64,000 nucleotides of DNA, from the NCBI RefSeq assembly GCF_024273235.1, contig NZ_JANBVH010000013.1, positions 61,029 through 125,028 on the forward strand, in the 5' to 3' direction. Made by a program: the position numbers and the translations under genes. Positions 41,639 to 53,121 of this stretch are shown in pieces. The stretch is from Sphingomonas faeni. GTDB taxonomy: Bacteria; Pseudomonadota; Alphaproteobacteria; Sphingomonadales; Sphingomonadaceae. Under the pieces are notes generated by a model. That model saw nothing but the letters and a program-made list of their open reading frames with translations, did no database searches and was not told the DNA's origin. The stretch's first letter is position 1, and the number at the start of each line of letters is the position of its first letter.

Positions 41639-44600
41639 TCAGAAGCGGATCTTGATCGACCCCTTGTACGACTGGTTCGACACGTCCTTGCGCTCGACAG
41701 TGGTGTCAGCACCGACCGAGATGTCGACGCTGTCACCGACCAGCGTCAGCCCGGCGCTGATCTCACCCCAGTTCTTGTCCTGCCCGGCCAGCGCGAACAG
41801 CGCGTTCGGTCCGATCCCACCGACGAAGTTCGCGCCGAACGCGCCCGGCGTCGACTGGAAGTCATGGACGTAGTTCGCCGCTGCATAGGGCCTTATCGAA
41901 CCGCCGCCGCTGAGCGACAGCCCAGCGCGGCCCTGCAGGCTGTCGAAGCTGTCGCGATCGACGAACAGTGCCGGTCCGCCACCATTCTCGATCGACTTGC
42001 CGAAGCCGATATGGCTTGCACGAAGCGACACGCGCGGGCCGACCTTGAGCATCGACAGGTCGAACGCCTTGCCGAGCCCGACCTCGCTGACGACGGTCAG
42101 CGCGTTGTCGGTGCCGCGCAGGCGGTAGTTGGTGCCGACGAAGCCGACGGTGCGATCGGTCTTGGCGACGAACGCGCCCGCGCTGAACTGCGTGTCGAGA
42201 ACGATGCCCGATGCGGTCTCCAGCTTGCCGTACAGCGTTCCCTGGAACAACTCGCCCTTGGCGCGCTGTGCGATGCCCGCGGTGGTGCCGTCGGTGTTGG
42301 TGTACGAGAACGAGAAGCCGATCACGCCACCCTCGCCTGCCTGCTTCTCAAGCCCGGCCGCCGCGAAATAGCCGTCGAACTTGTCGTGCCCGCCGAACGG
42401 ATTGGTCCCCGGCATCGACCGGCTTTTGCCATCGATGTAGCCGCCCGCGATGAAGCCGCTCATGTCGTCGGGCAGGCGACCCTGCTGCAACACGGTGCCG
42501 CTCGAATCGCTCATCGTGTCCTGCCCGCCGGGAAGGTCGCTCGCCATCAGCGACGCGACCTGGACCGGTTTGCCGATCAGCGCGAGCGTACCGCCGAGCC
42601 CGCCACGCGTATCGATCTGCGCGATATGATCACGGTAGAAGCGCGACATCGTGTCGATCGAGGCAATGCCGAGGCTCGACTTGAGCGTTTCGGCCCGCGG
42701 CGCGAGGCCCTCCAGCGTCGAGCGGATCGTCGCCGCGTTCTGCAGATCCAGCGAACCGTACACGCCGCTCAATGCCGCATAGTTCGACCGGTTCTGGTCG
42801 AGCAGCTGTGCGTAAGCGCCCTGCACCGGCGTTCCCGCGACGACGTTGCGGTATTGGCCGGCCAGAATCCGCACCTGCACCGCGTTGGTGCTGTAGACAT
42901 AGCTCGGCGTCAGGATCGCGCTCAGCGGCGTGGCGGCGGCGAACGAGCCGCTGATCCCACCCTGCGCGGTCACAATCGTGTACAGGTCGTTATACCGGAT
43001 GGTCTGGCCCGCGACCGGTGCGAAGCCGACGCGACCGCCAAGGTTGGCAATGCCGTTGGTCGCCGCACCCGCTGCATTGAATGTCGTAGCGACGAAGGCG
43101 AGCTTGTCGGACGTGCCGTTCGGCCCGAGGTCGACGAGCAGGTTCGTCCCCGAGGCAAGCACGCCGTTCCCGGCTACGGTCAGCGTGCCGATCGTGCCAG
43201 TGGTACCGGGCGCGATCACCCCCGCGACGCTGGTGAAGAACGGGGTGTTGATGCGGCCCGATCCGGTCAGCAACCCGGCCAGCATGAAGTAATCCCCGGG
43301 GCTGGAGATGACGCCGTCGTTCTGGACGGTGCCGGTCACCTGGTTGATCGTCATCAGGCTGGTCAGCGACCCCGCCGAGGTCACCGCGAGCTTCGCCGCG
43401 CTGCCCGCGACGGTGAACTTGTCCACCGTCACCGCCGAGCCCAGCGTGGTCGTGCCCGCCGCCGACAGCGTCACGTCGTAATAGCGCGCGCTCCGCTGGA
43501 TCGTCCGATCCGGATCGATGTTGTTCGGCACGAAGTTGGTCGCGCCCGGCAGGCCGTTCGCCAGCGTCGGCGACAGCACCGCCAACGCTGGGCCTGCGGC
43601 AGGGGTCGGCCCATTAGCCACCGGCACGCCGTCAATCGTCTCGACGCCTGTCTTCACATCGAGACAGTCGGTCCGGAAACAGACCTGTCCAAACTTGTTA
43701 CCATCGCCCGCGATGCCCGCCCCAACGGTGGTGGGAACGCCGTTCACGAGCTTGCCGTCGACGATGATCTGGTAGTTCGGATCGAGCGCGGTCACCCAGT
43801 GCGACGCGTCGGTCCACGATCCGTCGCCGGCCTTGGCCTGGGCGTAACGATAGGGGTTATTAGCGGCGATATAGTCGGCGAACAGATACAGCGGCTGATA
43901 GAAACTCGCGGTCCCATAGGCACCGAACGGCGTCTGGTTGTAGAAGCGATTGCCGCCCGACAGCACGCCGATCACGACCTGCTTGGCGAAAGTCCGGTCT
44001 AGGATCAGCGGCCCACCCGAATCTCCGCCAGCAGTCGTTCCCTCATTGGGGAGCGCGTTGTCCTTGAAGAGGTTGAAGTCAAACGGGCTGGCCGCTGCCG
44101 TACCACGCCGCGGATCATCGAAATCGAGCTGGTACAGGTTCTGCGGCATCCCGTCGGTCGAGCCGTACAGGAACCCGTTGAGGTCGTCGAACGAACCGAG
44201 CAAACCGATGGTGTTCTCGGCGATGCGACGGCGGTAATCGATACCGTTGGTGTCGCCGACCAGAGTCCCGCCCTGTCCGCTGCGGCCATAGCCGGTGATC
44301 GTCACGTGATAGCCGGTGCCGGTCGTGTCGTTGATCACAGCAGGTGCCGGCAGCGCCGAGAGCAGCAGCGCCCAGGTCGGCACGTTGGCGGCCGGCGTAT
44401 CGAGCGTGGCGATCGCTACGTCGGCTTGCAAGAAGTTCTGCGACAGACCCAGCTTCAGCGAGTCGGCGTTATAGACCACTTGGTTGACGTTATAGAGGAA
44501 GTTGGCGGTGTTGGTCTTGTATTGCTGCGTATTGACCGCGCCGCTCGTCGTGGTCGGCAGGAACCAGTCGATCACCGCCGGCCGATTATTTTGCGCGAAA

Positions 44601-45028
44601 CCGAACGCGATCGGGATACCGCCGCCCTTCGATCCATAGTCCCAGGGGTTCTGCGCGCCCGTGCCGGCCCCGTTCTCGTTCACGCAATGCGCAGCGAAGA
44701 TGACGGTCCGCGGGTTGATCAACGTACCCGTGCAGATCCCCAGGCCGCCGCCGCCAGAAGCGATCGTCATCTGGCCGACGCCGTTGACGCCGCCGGCAAT
44801 GTCCTGCGCGGTGGTCGGCGTACCGGGTGCACTGATGACGATGCTCGGCGCGGTATCGAACTCGGTCGGATTGAGCGTGCTGCCAAAGGCCATCACATCC
44901 GGCGCGGTCGGACGATCCTGCGCGACCGCGCTTTGCGGGACGATCGACGACGCAATCAAGGCAGTCGACGTCAACAGGCAAGCACGGACGTGGCGTGCCA
45001 GCAGGCGCAAGGAAGCGGTCTTCATCAT
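41639..45028 (-). CDS. Autotransporter with trypsin-like serine protease passenger
   Basis: An 1129-residue type Va autotransporter. The signal peptide ends near AVAQD. The passenger is a chymotrypsin-fold protease with triad His114 ('FAAHCVNENG'), Asp203 ('QADVAIATLD') and Ser337 ('TAGGDSGGPLIL'). A beta-helix region follows ('TTLGSAVTVDKFTVAGSAAK', 'LLTGSGRINTPFFTSVAGVI', 'GTIGTLTVAGNG'), then a beta-barrel translocator of about 270 residues with the terminal 'KGSIKIRF' ending in Phe. The triad is intact, so it should be active on the cell surface. It resembles SphB1/PfaI-like surface proteases in layout. It stands alone, with a 222-base gap upstream to the next small gene. Confidence 0.92.
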   Translation of the reverse strand: MMKTASLRLLARHVRACLLTSTALIASSIVPQSAVAQDRPTAPDVMAFGSTLNPTEFDTAPSIVISAPGTPTTAQDIAGGVNGVGQMTIASGGGGLGICTGTLINPRTVIFAAHCVNENGAGTGAQNPWDYGSKGGGIPIAFGFAQNNRPAVIDWFLPTTTSGAVNTQQYKTNTANFLYNVNQVVYNADSLKLGLSQNFLQADVAIATLDTPAANVPTWALLLSALPAPAVINDTTGTGYHVTITGYGRSGQGGTLVGDTNGIDYRRRIAENTIGLLGSFDDLNGFLYGSTDGMPQNLYQLDFDDPRRGTAAASPFDFNLFKDNALPNEGTTAGGDSGGPLILDRTFAKQVVIGVLSGGNRFYNQTPFGAYGTASFYQPLYLFADYIAANNPYRYAQAKAGDGSWTDASHWVTALDPNYQIIVDGKLVNGVPTTVGAGIAGDGNKFGQVCFRTDCLDVKTGVETIDGVPVANGPTPAAGPALAVLSPTLANGLPGATNFVPNNIDPDRTIQRSARYYDVTLSAAGTTTLGSAVTVDKFTVAGSAAKLAVTSAGSLTSLMTINQVTGTVQNDGVISSPGDYFMLAGLLTGSGRINTPFFTSVAGVIAPGTTGTIGTLTVAGNGVLASGTNLLVDLGPNGTSDKLAFVATTFNAAGAATNGIANLGGRVGFAPVAGQTIRYNDLYTIVTAQGGISGSFAAATPLSAILTPSYVYSTNAVQVRILAGQYRNVVAGTPVQGAYAQLLDQNRSNYAALSGVYGSLDLQNAATIRSTLEGLAPRAETLKSSLGIASIDTMSRFYRDHIAQIDTRGGLGGTLALIGKPVQVASLMASDLPGGQDTMSDSSGTVLQQGRLPDDMSGFIAGGYIDGKSRSMPGTNPFGGHDKFDGYFAAAGLEKQAGEGGVIGFSFSYTNTDGTTAGIAQRAKGELFQGTLYGKLETASGIVLDTQFSAGAFVAKTDRTVGFVGTNYRLRGTDNALTVVSEVGLGKAFDLSMLKVGPRVSLRASHIGFGKSIENGGGPALFVDRDSFDSLQGRAGLSLSGGGSIRPYAAANYVHDFQSTPGAFGANFVGGIGPNALFALAGQDKNWGEISAGLTLVGDSVDISVGADTTVERKDVSNQSYKGSIKIRF

Positions 45029-45250
45029 GATCCCCCAATATGTGCCGCCCCGTCCGGGACGTTCACCATATCGGCAAACGTATTCTCACCATTTTGGGAA
45101 CGCAATCAACGAACTGCGCGCTCGCTGGATACTGCAACAATCCGTCACAATCGCGCCAAATTTACCACACATGGTGCGGGCCCTGATACTTCCGTAAGGT
45201 CCACAGTGCAGCGGGGACGCTAGGCGGGGACCGCGAAGCTTAGCCTCTGG

Positions 45251-45400
45251 TCAGCTATCCCGGGCACGATCGCGATCGATCTCGTCGAGACAATGCGCGA
45301 GCAATGCCGCGACCAGATGGCACAAGCGCGCGTCGGCGATCGACAGGGCGCGTTCGATGGTTTCGCGCAGGAGCGCCATGTCGTCATTGTCGGCTGCCAT
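45251..45400 (-). CDS. Small hypothetical protein (49 aa)
   Basis: A 49-residue frame starting at ATG 45400: 'MAADNDDMALLRETIERALS', then an 'IADARLCHLVAALLAHCLDE' helix and an Arg/Asp-rich end. The amphipathic helical pattern and acidic start look like a genuine small protein, and the overlapping longer frame (45220-45435) is far less protein-like. No ribosome site is strong. Function unknown. Confidence 0.4.
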   Translation of the reverse strand: MAADNDDMALLRETIERALSIADARLCHLVAALLAHCLDEIDRDRARDS

Positions 45401-45734
45401 GCGGCCCGTCTCGGCATTTCGCTAACTGCGAGCAATGTGCTGGATCAAACTGCTTCGTCTTATACCAGGTTAGGAAGCAGGGCCGCGGATGCGCGCGGTC
45501 GACGCCGAAAGGATATGGCTGGCACCCGCCTGGAACCTCTAAATCCGACGGATACCGATCGAGCAGGCCAATAACCGCGATCATCAATACCGGCACCCTT
45601 CCCCGAAGCCCTCCCCCTTGCTAAGGCCCCTCCGGTAACAGCATTTTTCGCTCGGTCCCCGACGCGCCCGCGTGGCCTATATGGCTGCTTTCCCCTCGGC
45701 GCCCGGCGGCCCGACGCCCACGGGAAGGACCCCT
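45401..45734. other. Leader/promoter region of acnA, 334 bases without a gene
   Basis: Plus-strand frames here are short and Arg-rich. The stretch must contain the acnA promoter; no clear -35/-10 pair, repeat or riboswitch was found. An SD-like GGGAAGGA lies just before ATG 45735. Confidence 0.4.
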
Positions 45735-48419
<2,685 letters not shown>

Positions 48420-48504
48420 GAGTTACGTCGTCCCGGAGCGATCTGGGGCGACGCTTACGCTGATGCCGACGCCTACTCCCAAGCCGTCAGCTACCCATAA
48501 CAAC

Positions 48505-48588
48505 CGTCATCCCAGCGAAAGCTGGGATATCCCCGTGAGGCGCACGTCGCCCACCACGAGGGATATCCCAGCGTTCGCTGGGATGACG
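48505..48588. repeat. Palindromic repeat family C, copy 1
   Basis: CGTCATCCCAGCGAAAGCTG at one end and CAGCGTTCGCTGGGATGACG at the other form an 84-base inverted repeat with GGATATCC near the turn, behind acnA. Confidence 0.8.
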
Positions 48589-48627
48589 TGTATTGGCGGG
48601 CGACGGACGGGCGATATTTTTCGTTGC

Positions 48628-48711
48628 CGTCATTCCAGCGAAAGCTGGAATATCCCGGTTTGGCGAGCGCCACCCACCACGAGAAATACCCCAGCTTTCG
48701 CTGGGGTGACG
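48628..48711. repeat. Palindromic repeat family C, copy 2
   Basis: CGTCATTCCAGCGAAAGCTG and CAGCTTTCGCTGGGGTGACG; the same length and layout as copy 1, 39 bases downstream of it. The arms differ from copy 1 but still pair (with one G-T). Confidence 0.8.
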
Positions 48712-48813
48712 GCTATGAAGCGGCGCTACGGCCTTAGGCTCGTGACGGACCCAGGCGTGTTACGGAATTGTCCAACGGCATACGCGTGCCGATCGGGCAC
48801 CATCCCGAACACG

Positions 48814-48844
48814 AAAAAGGCGGGGCGACCATGAAGGTCGCCCC
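48814..48844 (-). terminator. Rho-independent terminator on the minus strand
   Basis: GGGGCGACC - TTCAT - GGTCGCCCC, then GCC and TTTTT when read on the minus strand. No protein gene on that strand ends here, so it most likely ends the candidate small RNA. Confidence 0.75.
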
Positions 48845-48925
48845 GTAGTTCAGGGAGAAGACCGGGACAGGGGAGACCCGGTCAAGTCGCCGTCCACAGG
48901 GGGAGAGGGAGCGGCGACACACACC
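48814..48925 (-). ncRNA. Candidate trans-acting small RNA with C-rich loops
   Basis: Read on the minus strand, three ordered structures occur: a stem GTCGCCG/CGGCGAC (48886-48918) with the loop CTCCCTCTCCCCCTGTGGA, a stem GACCGGG/CCCGGTC (48860-48883) with the loop TCTCCCCTGT, a free TTCTCCCTGAACTA, and a perfect 9-bp terminator stem followed by TTTTT (48814-48844). C-rich anti-Shine-Dalgarno loops on a compact RNA ending in a terminator are the hallmark of several alphaproteobacterial small RNA families (alpha-r14 and CcsR-type). The 5' end is a guess. It is divergent from phoR, whose ribosome site GAGGGAGAC (49067-49075) can pair with both loops. Confidence 0.5.
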
Positions 48926-49078
48926 CTTTCGGCGCGATATGTTGCAGCGATATGTCGGCGTTGTGTGGGAGGGTATTTTTCCACGACGACCTGAATCCCC
49001 CGAGCGCGCGCCCTCGACCGAATTGGTGGTGACCATGATCCCCGATCCGTCCTAAGGGGCAATCCTGAGGGAGACACC

Positions 49079-50305
49079 ATGCTGTCCGGATTTGGCCTGC
49101 GCACGTTCTGGGCGATCGTCGTCGTCGTCGTTGCGGCGGTGGCGGTGTTCGCGATCACGCGTGACGTCCAGGGGGCGATCGTGGCGCTGGTCGGCGGGAT
49201 CGCGGCGGCGCTGGTCGCGGCGGGCACCGGCGACGAGGCCCCTGCCCCCACCGACACGAGCACGGCGACATCCTCCGTGCTCGATGACGTCCTCGATGCG
49301 ATCGTCGCGCCGGTGCTGCTGGTGCAGGACGGCCGGGTGACCCTGGCGAACACGGCGGCGCGGACGTTGCTCGGCGCGCATATCCTGGGCGAGGATGCGC
49401 GGGTCGCGATCCGCCATCCCGCCGCCGCCGAGCGGCTCGGCACGCCGGGCCCGATCGATGGCGAGCGGCCGATCGAGCTGGTCGGGCTCGGCACGCGCGA
49501 CCAGCGATGGGAGATGCGGCTGGGCGAAGCGTCGGACGGTCAGCGGATCGTCCACCTGATCGACCAGACCGGCAATTACGCGGCCGAGCGGATGCGGATC
49601 GATTTCGTCGCCAATGCGAGCCACGAACTCCGCACGCCGCTCGCGTCGATCCTCGGCTTCATCGAGACGCTTCGTGACGAGGCGGGCGAGGATGCGGAGG
49701 TTCGCGCGCGCTTCCTCAAGGTGATGGACGACGAGGCGCGGCGGATGCAGCGACTGGTCGAGGACCTGATCTCGTTGTCGCGCATCGAGGCGGAGAAGTT
49801 CCGGTTGCCCGACCAGGCGGTCGATCTCGCGCAACTGGTCGAGGACACGCGGGAGGAGCTGGCGGAGGCGGCGGGCGATCGGGGCCGCGACTTGGTCGCG
49901 ACGATCGACCCGGATCTCGCCGCCGTCTCGGGCGACCGCGTCCAGCTGTCGCAGATGCTCCACAATCTGATCGGCAACGCGATGAAATACGGCCGCGCGG
50001 GCACGCCCGTGACGATCGAACTGAAGCGCGACGACGCCGGCATGATCCGGCTTTCGATCCGCGACGAGGGCGACGGGATCGCCGCGGTGCATATCCCGCG
50101 GCTGACCGAGCGCTTCTATCGCGCCGACGCCGGGCGCAGCCGATCGCTGGGCGGAACGGGTCTCGGGCTGGCGATCGTCAAGCATATCGTCGAGCGCCAC
50201 CGCGGCCGGTTCGATATCGCCAGCCAGGTCGGCGTCGGGACGACCGTCTCGGTGATTCTACCGCCAGGAACCAAGGCTTCGAAAGTCGCTGTCATAAAAG
50301 GGTAA
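49079..50305 (+). CDS. phoR: Phosphate regulon sensor histidine kinase PhoR
   Basis: Sensor kinase of the Pho regulon, 408 residues. Two TM helices at the N-terminus (about 10-27 and 30-50) with almost no periplasmic loop, a PAS-like domain (about 68-165), HisKA with His182 in 'FVANASHELRTPLASILGFI', and HATPase with 'NLIGNAMKYG', 'DEGDGIAAVHI' and 'GGTGLGLAIVKHI'. It heads the phoR-pstSCAB-phoU-phoB cluster, so phosphate control via the Pst complex and PhoU is expected. Its ribosome site is GAGGGAG before ATG 49079. Confidence 0.95.
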   Translation: MLSGFGLRTFWAIVVVVVAAVAVFAITRDVQGAIVALVGGIAAALVAAGTGDEAPAPTDTSTATSSVLDDVLDAIVAPVLLVQDGRVTLANTAARTLLGAHILGEDARVAIRHPAAAERLGTPGPIDGERPIELVGLGTRDQRWEMRLGEASDGQRIVHLIDQTGNYAAERMRIDFVANASHELRTPLASILGFIETLRDEAGEDAEVRARFLKVMDDEARRMQRLVEDLISLSRIEAEKFRLPDQAVDLAQLVEDTREELAEAAGDRGRDLVATIDPDLAAVSGDRVQLSQMLHNLIGNAMKYGRAGTPVTIELKRDDAGMIRLSIRDEGDGIAAVHIPRLTERFYRADAGRSRSLGGTGLGLAIVKHIVERHRGRFDIASQVGVGTTVSVILPPGTKASKVAVIKG

Positions 50306-50317
50306 CCCAACTGTCAC
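50289..50317 (+). promoter_or_regulatory. Pho box before pstS, three half-sites
   Basis: CTGTCAT (50289-50295), AAAA, GGGTAAC (50300-50306), CCAA, CTGTCAC (50311-50317): three 7-base units at an exact 11-base period, the spacing of PhoB boxes. The outer units match the known CTGTCAT consensus closely. It overlaps the phoR stop codon, and a possible -10 (TTAAGT, about 50329-50334) follows at the expected distance. Confidence 0.85.
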
Positions 50318-50351
50318 ACAGGATCGCCTTAAGTACCGCTAAGGCCGGTGC

Positions 50352-51422
50352 ATGACGGGAATTCTGGTGCAGCGGTTCGTTCTTCTTGGAGTGTTGGCGG
50401 CGGCGACGGGCGCTCTGACCGCGTGCGTCGATCAGGCGAACGGCGGCGGCGCGGGCTCGCGCGACCAGATAACCGCGGTCGGATCGTCGACGGTCTATCC
50501 GTTCACGACGATGATCGCCGAGCAGCTTGTGGCGAACGATCCCGATGCGAAGGCGCCGGTGATCGAATCGACCGGCACGGGCGCGGGCATGAAGCTGTTC
50601 TGCGCAGGGGTCGGCGCGGCACACCCCGATATCGAGGACGCGTCGCGGCGGATGAAGGCGAGCGAATATAAGAGCTGTGCCGAGAACGGCGTGCGCGACG
50701 TCATGGAAATCCAGGTCGGGATCGACGGCATCGCCTTTGCCGAGGCGAAGAACGGCCCCAAGATGCAGCTGACGCCGACCGATCTCTACAAGGCGCTCGC
50801 CGCCAATCCGGGCGGCAAGGTGAACACCGCGCGGGTCTGGCGCGACGTCAATCCCGCGCTGCCCGCGGTGCCGATCCAGGTTTACGGCCCGCCGGCAACG
50901 AGCGGTACGCGCGATGCGCTGGCCGAGCTGATCCTCACCAAGGGGTGCGAGGACAGCGACCCGACCGCCAAGACGCTCGCCAAGTCCGATCCGGATGCGC
51001 ACAAGGCGCTCTGCACGCGGGTGCGCGAGGACGGCGTGTATGTCGATGCGGGCGAGAACGACAATCTGATCGTCCAGAAACTGCAGTCGAACCCCAATGC
51101 GATCGGCGTGTTCGGCTACAGCTATCTCGAAGAGAATAAGAACGACGTGAACGGGGTGTCGATCTCGGGCGTCGCGCCGACCTACGCGTCGATCGCGGAC
51201 AACCGGTATCCGGGGTCCCGGCCGCTCTATATCTATGTGAAGAAGGCGCACCTGACGGCGATTCCGGGACTGCGGAATTTGCTGAAGCTGTATGCGGCCA
51301 ACTGGGGGGCGACGGGGCCATTGGTGAAGCGAGGGTTGATCGCGGCACCGGCGGAGATCCAGGCGCGGTCGGCGGCGATTATCGCGAATGAGACGGTGCT
51401 CGATCCGGCGGTGTTGTCGTGA
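50352..51422 (+). CDS. pstS: Phosphate-binding lipoprotein PstS
   Basis: Periplasmic phosphate receptor of the Pst ABC importer. 356 residues; signal peptide with lipobox LTAC. 'AVGSSTVYPFTTMIAEQL' and 'ESTGTGAGMKLFCAG' give the phosphate-binding loops, with 'GPPATSGTRDALAE' further on. Start at ATG 50352, 35 bases after the Pho box, so it is the first PhoB-activated gene. Two palindromic repeats separate it from pstC. Confidence 0.94.
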   Translation: MTGILVQRFVLLGVLAAATGALTACVDQANGGGAGSRDQITAVGSSTVYPFTTMIAEQLVANDPDAKAPVIESTGTGAGMKLFCAGVGAAHPDIEDASRRMKASEYKSCAENGVRDVMEIQVGIDGIAFAEAKNGPKMQLTPTDLYKALAANPGGKVNTARVWRDVNPALPAVPIQVYGPPATSGTRDALAELILTKGCEDSDPTAKTLAKSDPDAHKALCTRVREDGVYVDAGENDNLIVQKLQSNPNAIGVFGYSYLEENKNDVNGVSISGVAPTYASIADNRYPGSRPLYIYVKKAHLTAIPGLRNLLKLYAANWGATGPLVKRGLIAAPAEIQARSAAIIANETVLDPAVLS

Positions 51423-51472
51423 TGCGCGGCGTTATCGTGGTGCTCAGCCCACACAACCGCGCTCCCGTCCTA

Positions 51473-51551
51473 GTTCCCCCGCGAACGCGGGGGCCCAGGA
51501 GCCAAGCTCGATACCGGAACTTAGCTGGCCCCCCGCGTCCGCGGGGGAACG
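51473..51551. repeat. Palindromic repeat family D, copy 1
   Basis: GTTCCCCCGCGAACGCGGGG and CCCCGCGTCCGCGGGGGAAC are the outer arms of a 79-base repeat in the pstS-pstC gap. A second family D copy is at 58064. Confidence 0.8.
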
Positions 51552-51587
51552 GGAATTTTGCGTCGATAACATCACCCAATAGCACCA

Positions 51588-51693
51588 CCACCCCGGCGAA
51601 GGCCGGGGCCCAGTTGGGCACCGTCGGATTGGTGAGCGCTGCGTTCAATTACCTCGACCTTTCCAACTGGGCCCCGGCCTCCGCCGGGGTGGT
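51588..51693. repeat. Palindromic repeat family B, copy 3
   Basis: CCACCCCGGCGAAGGCCGGG and GGCCCCGGCCTCCGCCGGGG with inner CCCAGTTGGG/CCAACTGGG. It lies directly before pstC. With the family D copy it fills most of the 322-base pstS-pstC gap, which holds no gene. Confidence 0.85.
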
Positions 51694-51744
51694 ACCTAAT
51701 GACGTGGTGGACACCGGCTCGGTGGCAGTCGGGGAGCACATCTA

Positions 51745-53121
51745 ATGTCCGCCATCGCCCTCCTCTTCCTCGTCCTCGGCCTAGGCCTGATCGGCTGGCT
51801 CACCGCACGCGTTCGCGCCACGCGCTTCCGCGCCGGCAGCACCGTGCGGTTCAGTTCGCTCCCGTCGCACCACGGCTGGTTCGTCGCGCTGTGGACCGCC
51901 GTTCCCCCGCTGATCTTCCTCGTCATCTGGTCGATGACCTCACCCGCGCTCGTCACGGACACCGTGCTCTCGACGCCCGCCGCGATGCAGCTCCCACCGC
52001 CCGGCTTCGATCGCGCGTCGATCCTGTCCGAAGCGCGCAGCCTTGCCGAGGGGCGCAGCTTCGGCGCGTTCCACGGGCTTTCCCGCACGCTCGCCCCCTC
52101 CTACGCCGCCGCGCAGACGCGCTACGACTGGATCGCCACTGCCCTGGCGCTGCTGCTCGCCTTTGCCGGCGGCGCCTTCGCGTTCACCCGCGTGAAGCCC
52201 GGTTTCGGCGCGCGGACGCAGGTCGAGCGAGTGGTGATGCTGATGCTGCTTGGCGCATCGCTGATCGCGATCCTGACCACCGTCGGCATCGTCGCGTCGC
52301 TGCTGTACGAATCCGCGCGGTTCTTTCACGTAGTGCCGATCACCGACTTCCTGTTCGGCACGCACTGGAGCCCGCAGGTGATCGACGGCCGCGATCCCGG
52401 CGCGTCGCTCGGCGCGGTGCCGTTGTTCTGGGGCACGTTCTTCATCGGCGCGGTGATCGCGATGATCGTCGCCATTCCTTTTGGTTTGATGAGCGCGATC
52501 TACCTCACGCAATATGCCGCGCCGACCACGCGCAAATGGATGAAGCCGATCCTCGAGATGCTCGCGGGCGTCCCGACCGTCGTCTACGGCTATTTCGCCG
52601 CGCTGACCGTCGCGCCCGCGGTACGCGACTTCGCGGTCTCGATCGGGATCAGTTGGGCGTCCTCCGAGAGCGCGCTCGCCGCCGGCCTCGTGATGGGCAT
52701 CATGATCATCCCGTTCGTCTCGTCGATGGCCGATGACTCCATCGCCGCAGTCCCGTCGTCGATGCGCGACGGCAGCCTGGCGATGGGCGCGACGTCGTCG
52801 GAGACGATCCGCCGCGTGTTGCTCCCGGCCGCCCTCCCCGGGGTCGTCGGCGGCGTGCTGCTCGCCGTGTCGCGCGCGATCGGCGAGACGATGATCGTCG
52901 TCATGGCGGCCTCCGGCGTCGCGACGCTGACGCTCAACCCCTTCGCCAGCACCACCACCGTCACCAAGCAGATCGTCGACCTGCTGACCGGCGAGGCCGA
53001 GTTCGACAGCCCCAAGACGCTCGCCGCGTTCGCGCTCGGCCTGACGCTGTTCGTCGTCACGCTCCTCCTCAACATCGTCGCGCTCCGCGTCGTCAAACGG
53101 TACCGCGAAGCCTATGAGTGA
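51745..53121 (+). CDS. pstC: Phosphate ABC transporter permease PstC
   Basis: Inner-membrane permease of the Pst importer, 458 residues, longer than E. coli PstC because of an N-terminal extension with extra TM helices (1-25, about 45-70 and 130-150). The permease core has 'FFIGAVIAMIVAIPFGLMSA', 'EMLAGVPTVVYGYFAAL' and the EAA loop 'LAMGATSSETIRRVLLPAALPG' (shown in part). It overlaps pstA by eight bases. Confidence 0.94.
   Translation: MSAIALLFLVLGLGLIGWLTARVRATRFRAGSTVRFSSLPSHHGWFVALWTAVPPLIFLVIWSMTSPALVTDTVLSTPAAMQLPPPGFDRASILSEARSLAEGRSFGAFHGLSRTLAPSYAAAQTRYDWIATALALLLAFAGGAFAFTRVKPGFGARTQVERVVMLMLLGASLIAILTTVGIVASLLYESARFFHVVPITDFLFGTHWSPQVIDGRDPGASLGAVPLFWGTFFIGAVIAMIVAIPFGLMSAIYLTQYAAPTTRKWMKPILEMLAGVPTVVYGYFAALTVAPAVRDFAVSIGISWASSESALAAGLVMGIMIIPFVSSMADDSIAAVPSSMRDGSLAMGATSSETIRRVLLPAALPGVVGGVLLAVSRAIGETMIVVMAASGVATLTLNPFASTTTVTKQIVDLLTGEAEFDSPKTLAAFALGLTLFVVTLLLNIVALRVVKRYREAYE

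Noticed and set aside
41864..44002. A 712-codon plus-strand frame
   Set aside because: Complement of the autotransporter gene; the autotransporter has a full signal peptide, triad and barrel while this frame has none.
48505..48711. Two evenly spaced similar repeats that might suggest a CRISPR array
   Set aside because: Each unit is itself a long inverted repeat of 84 bases with a 39-base gap and only two copies; no spacer set and no cas genes.
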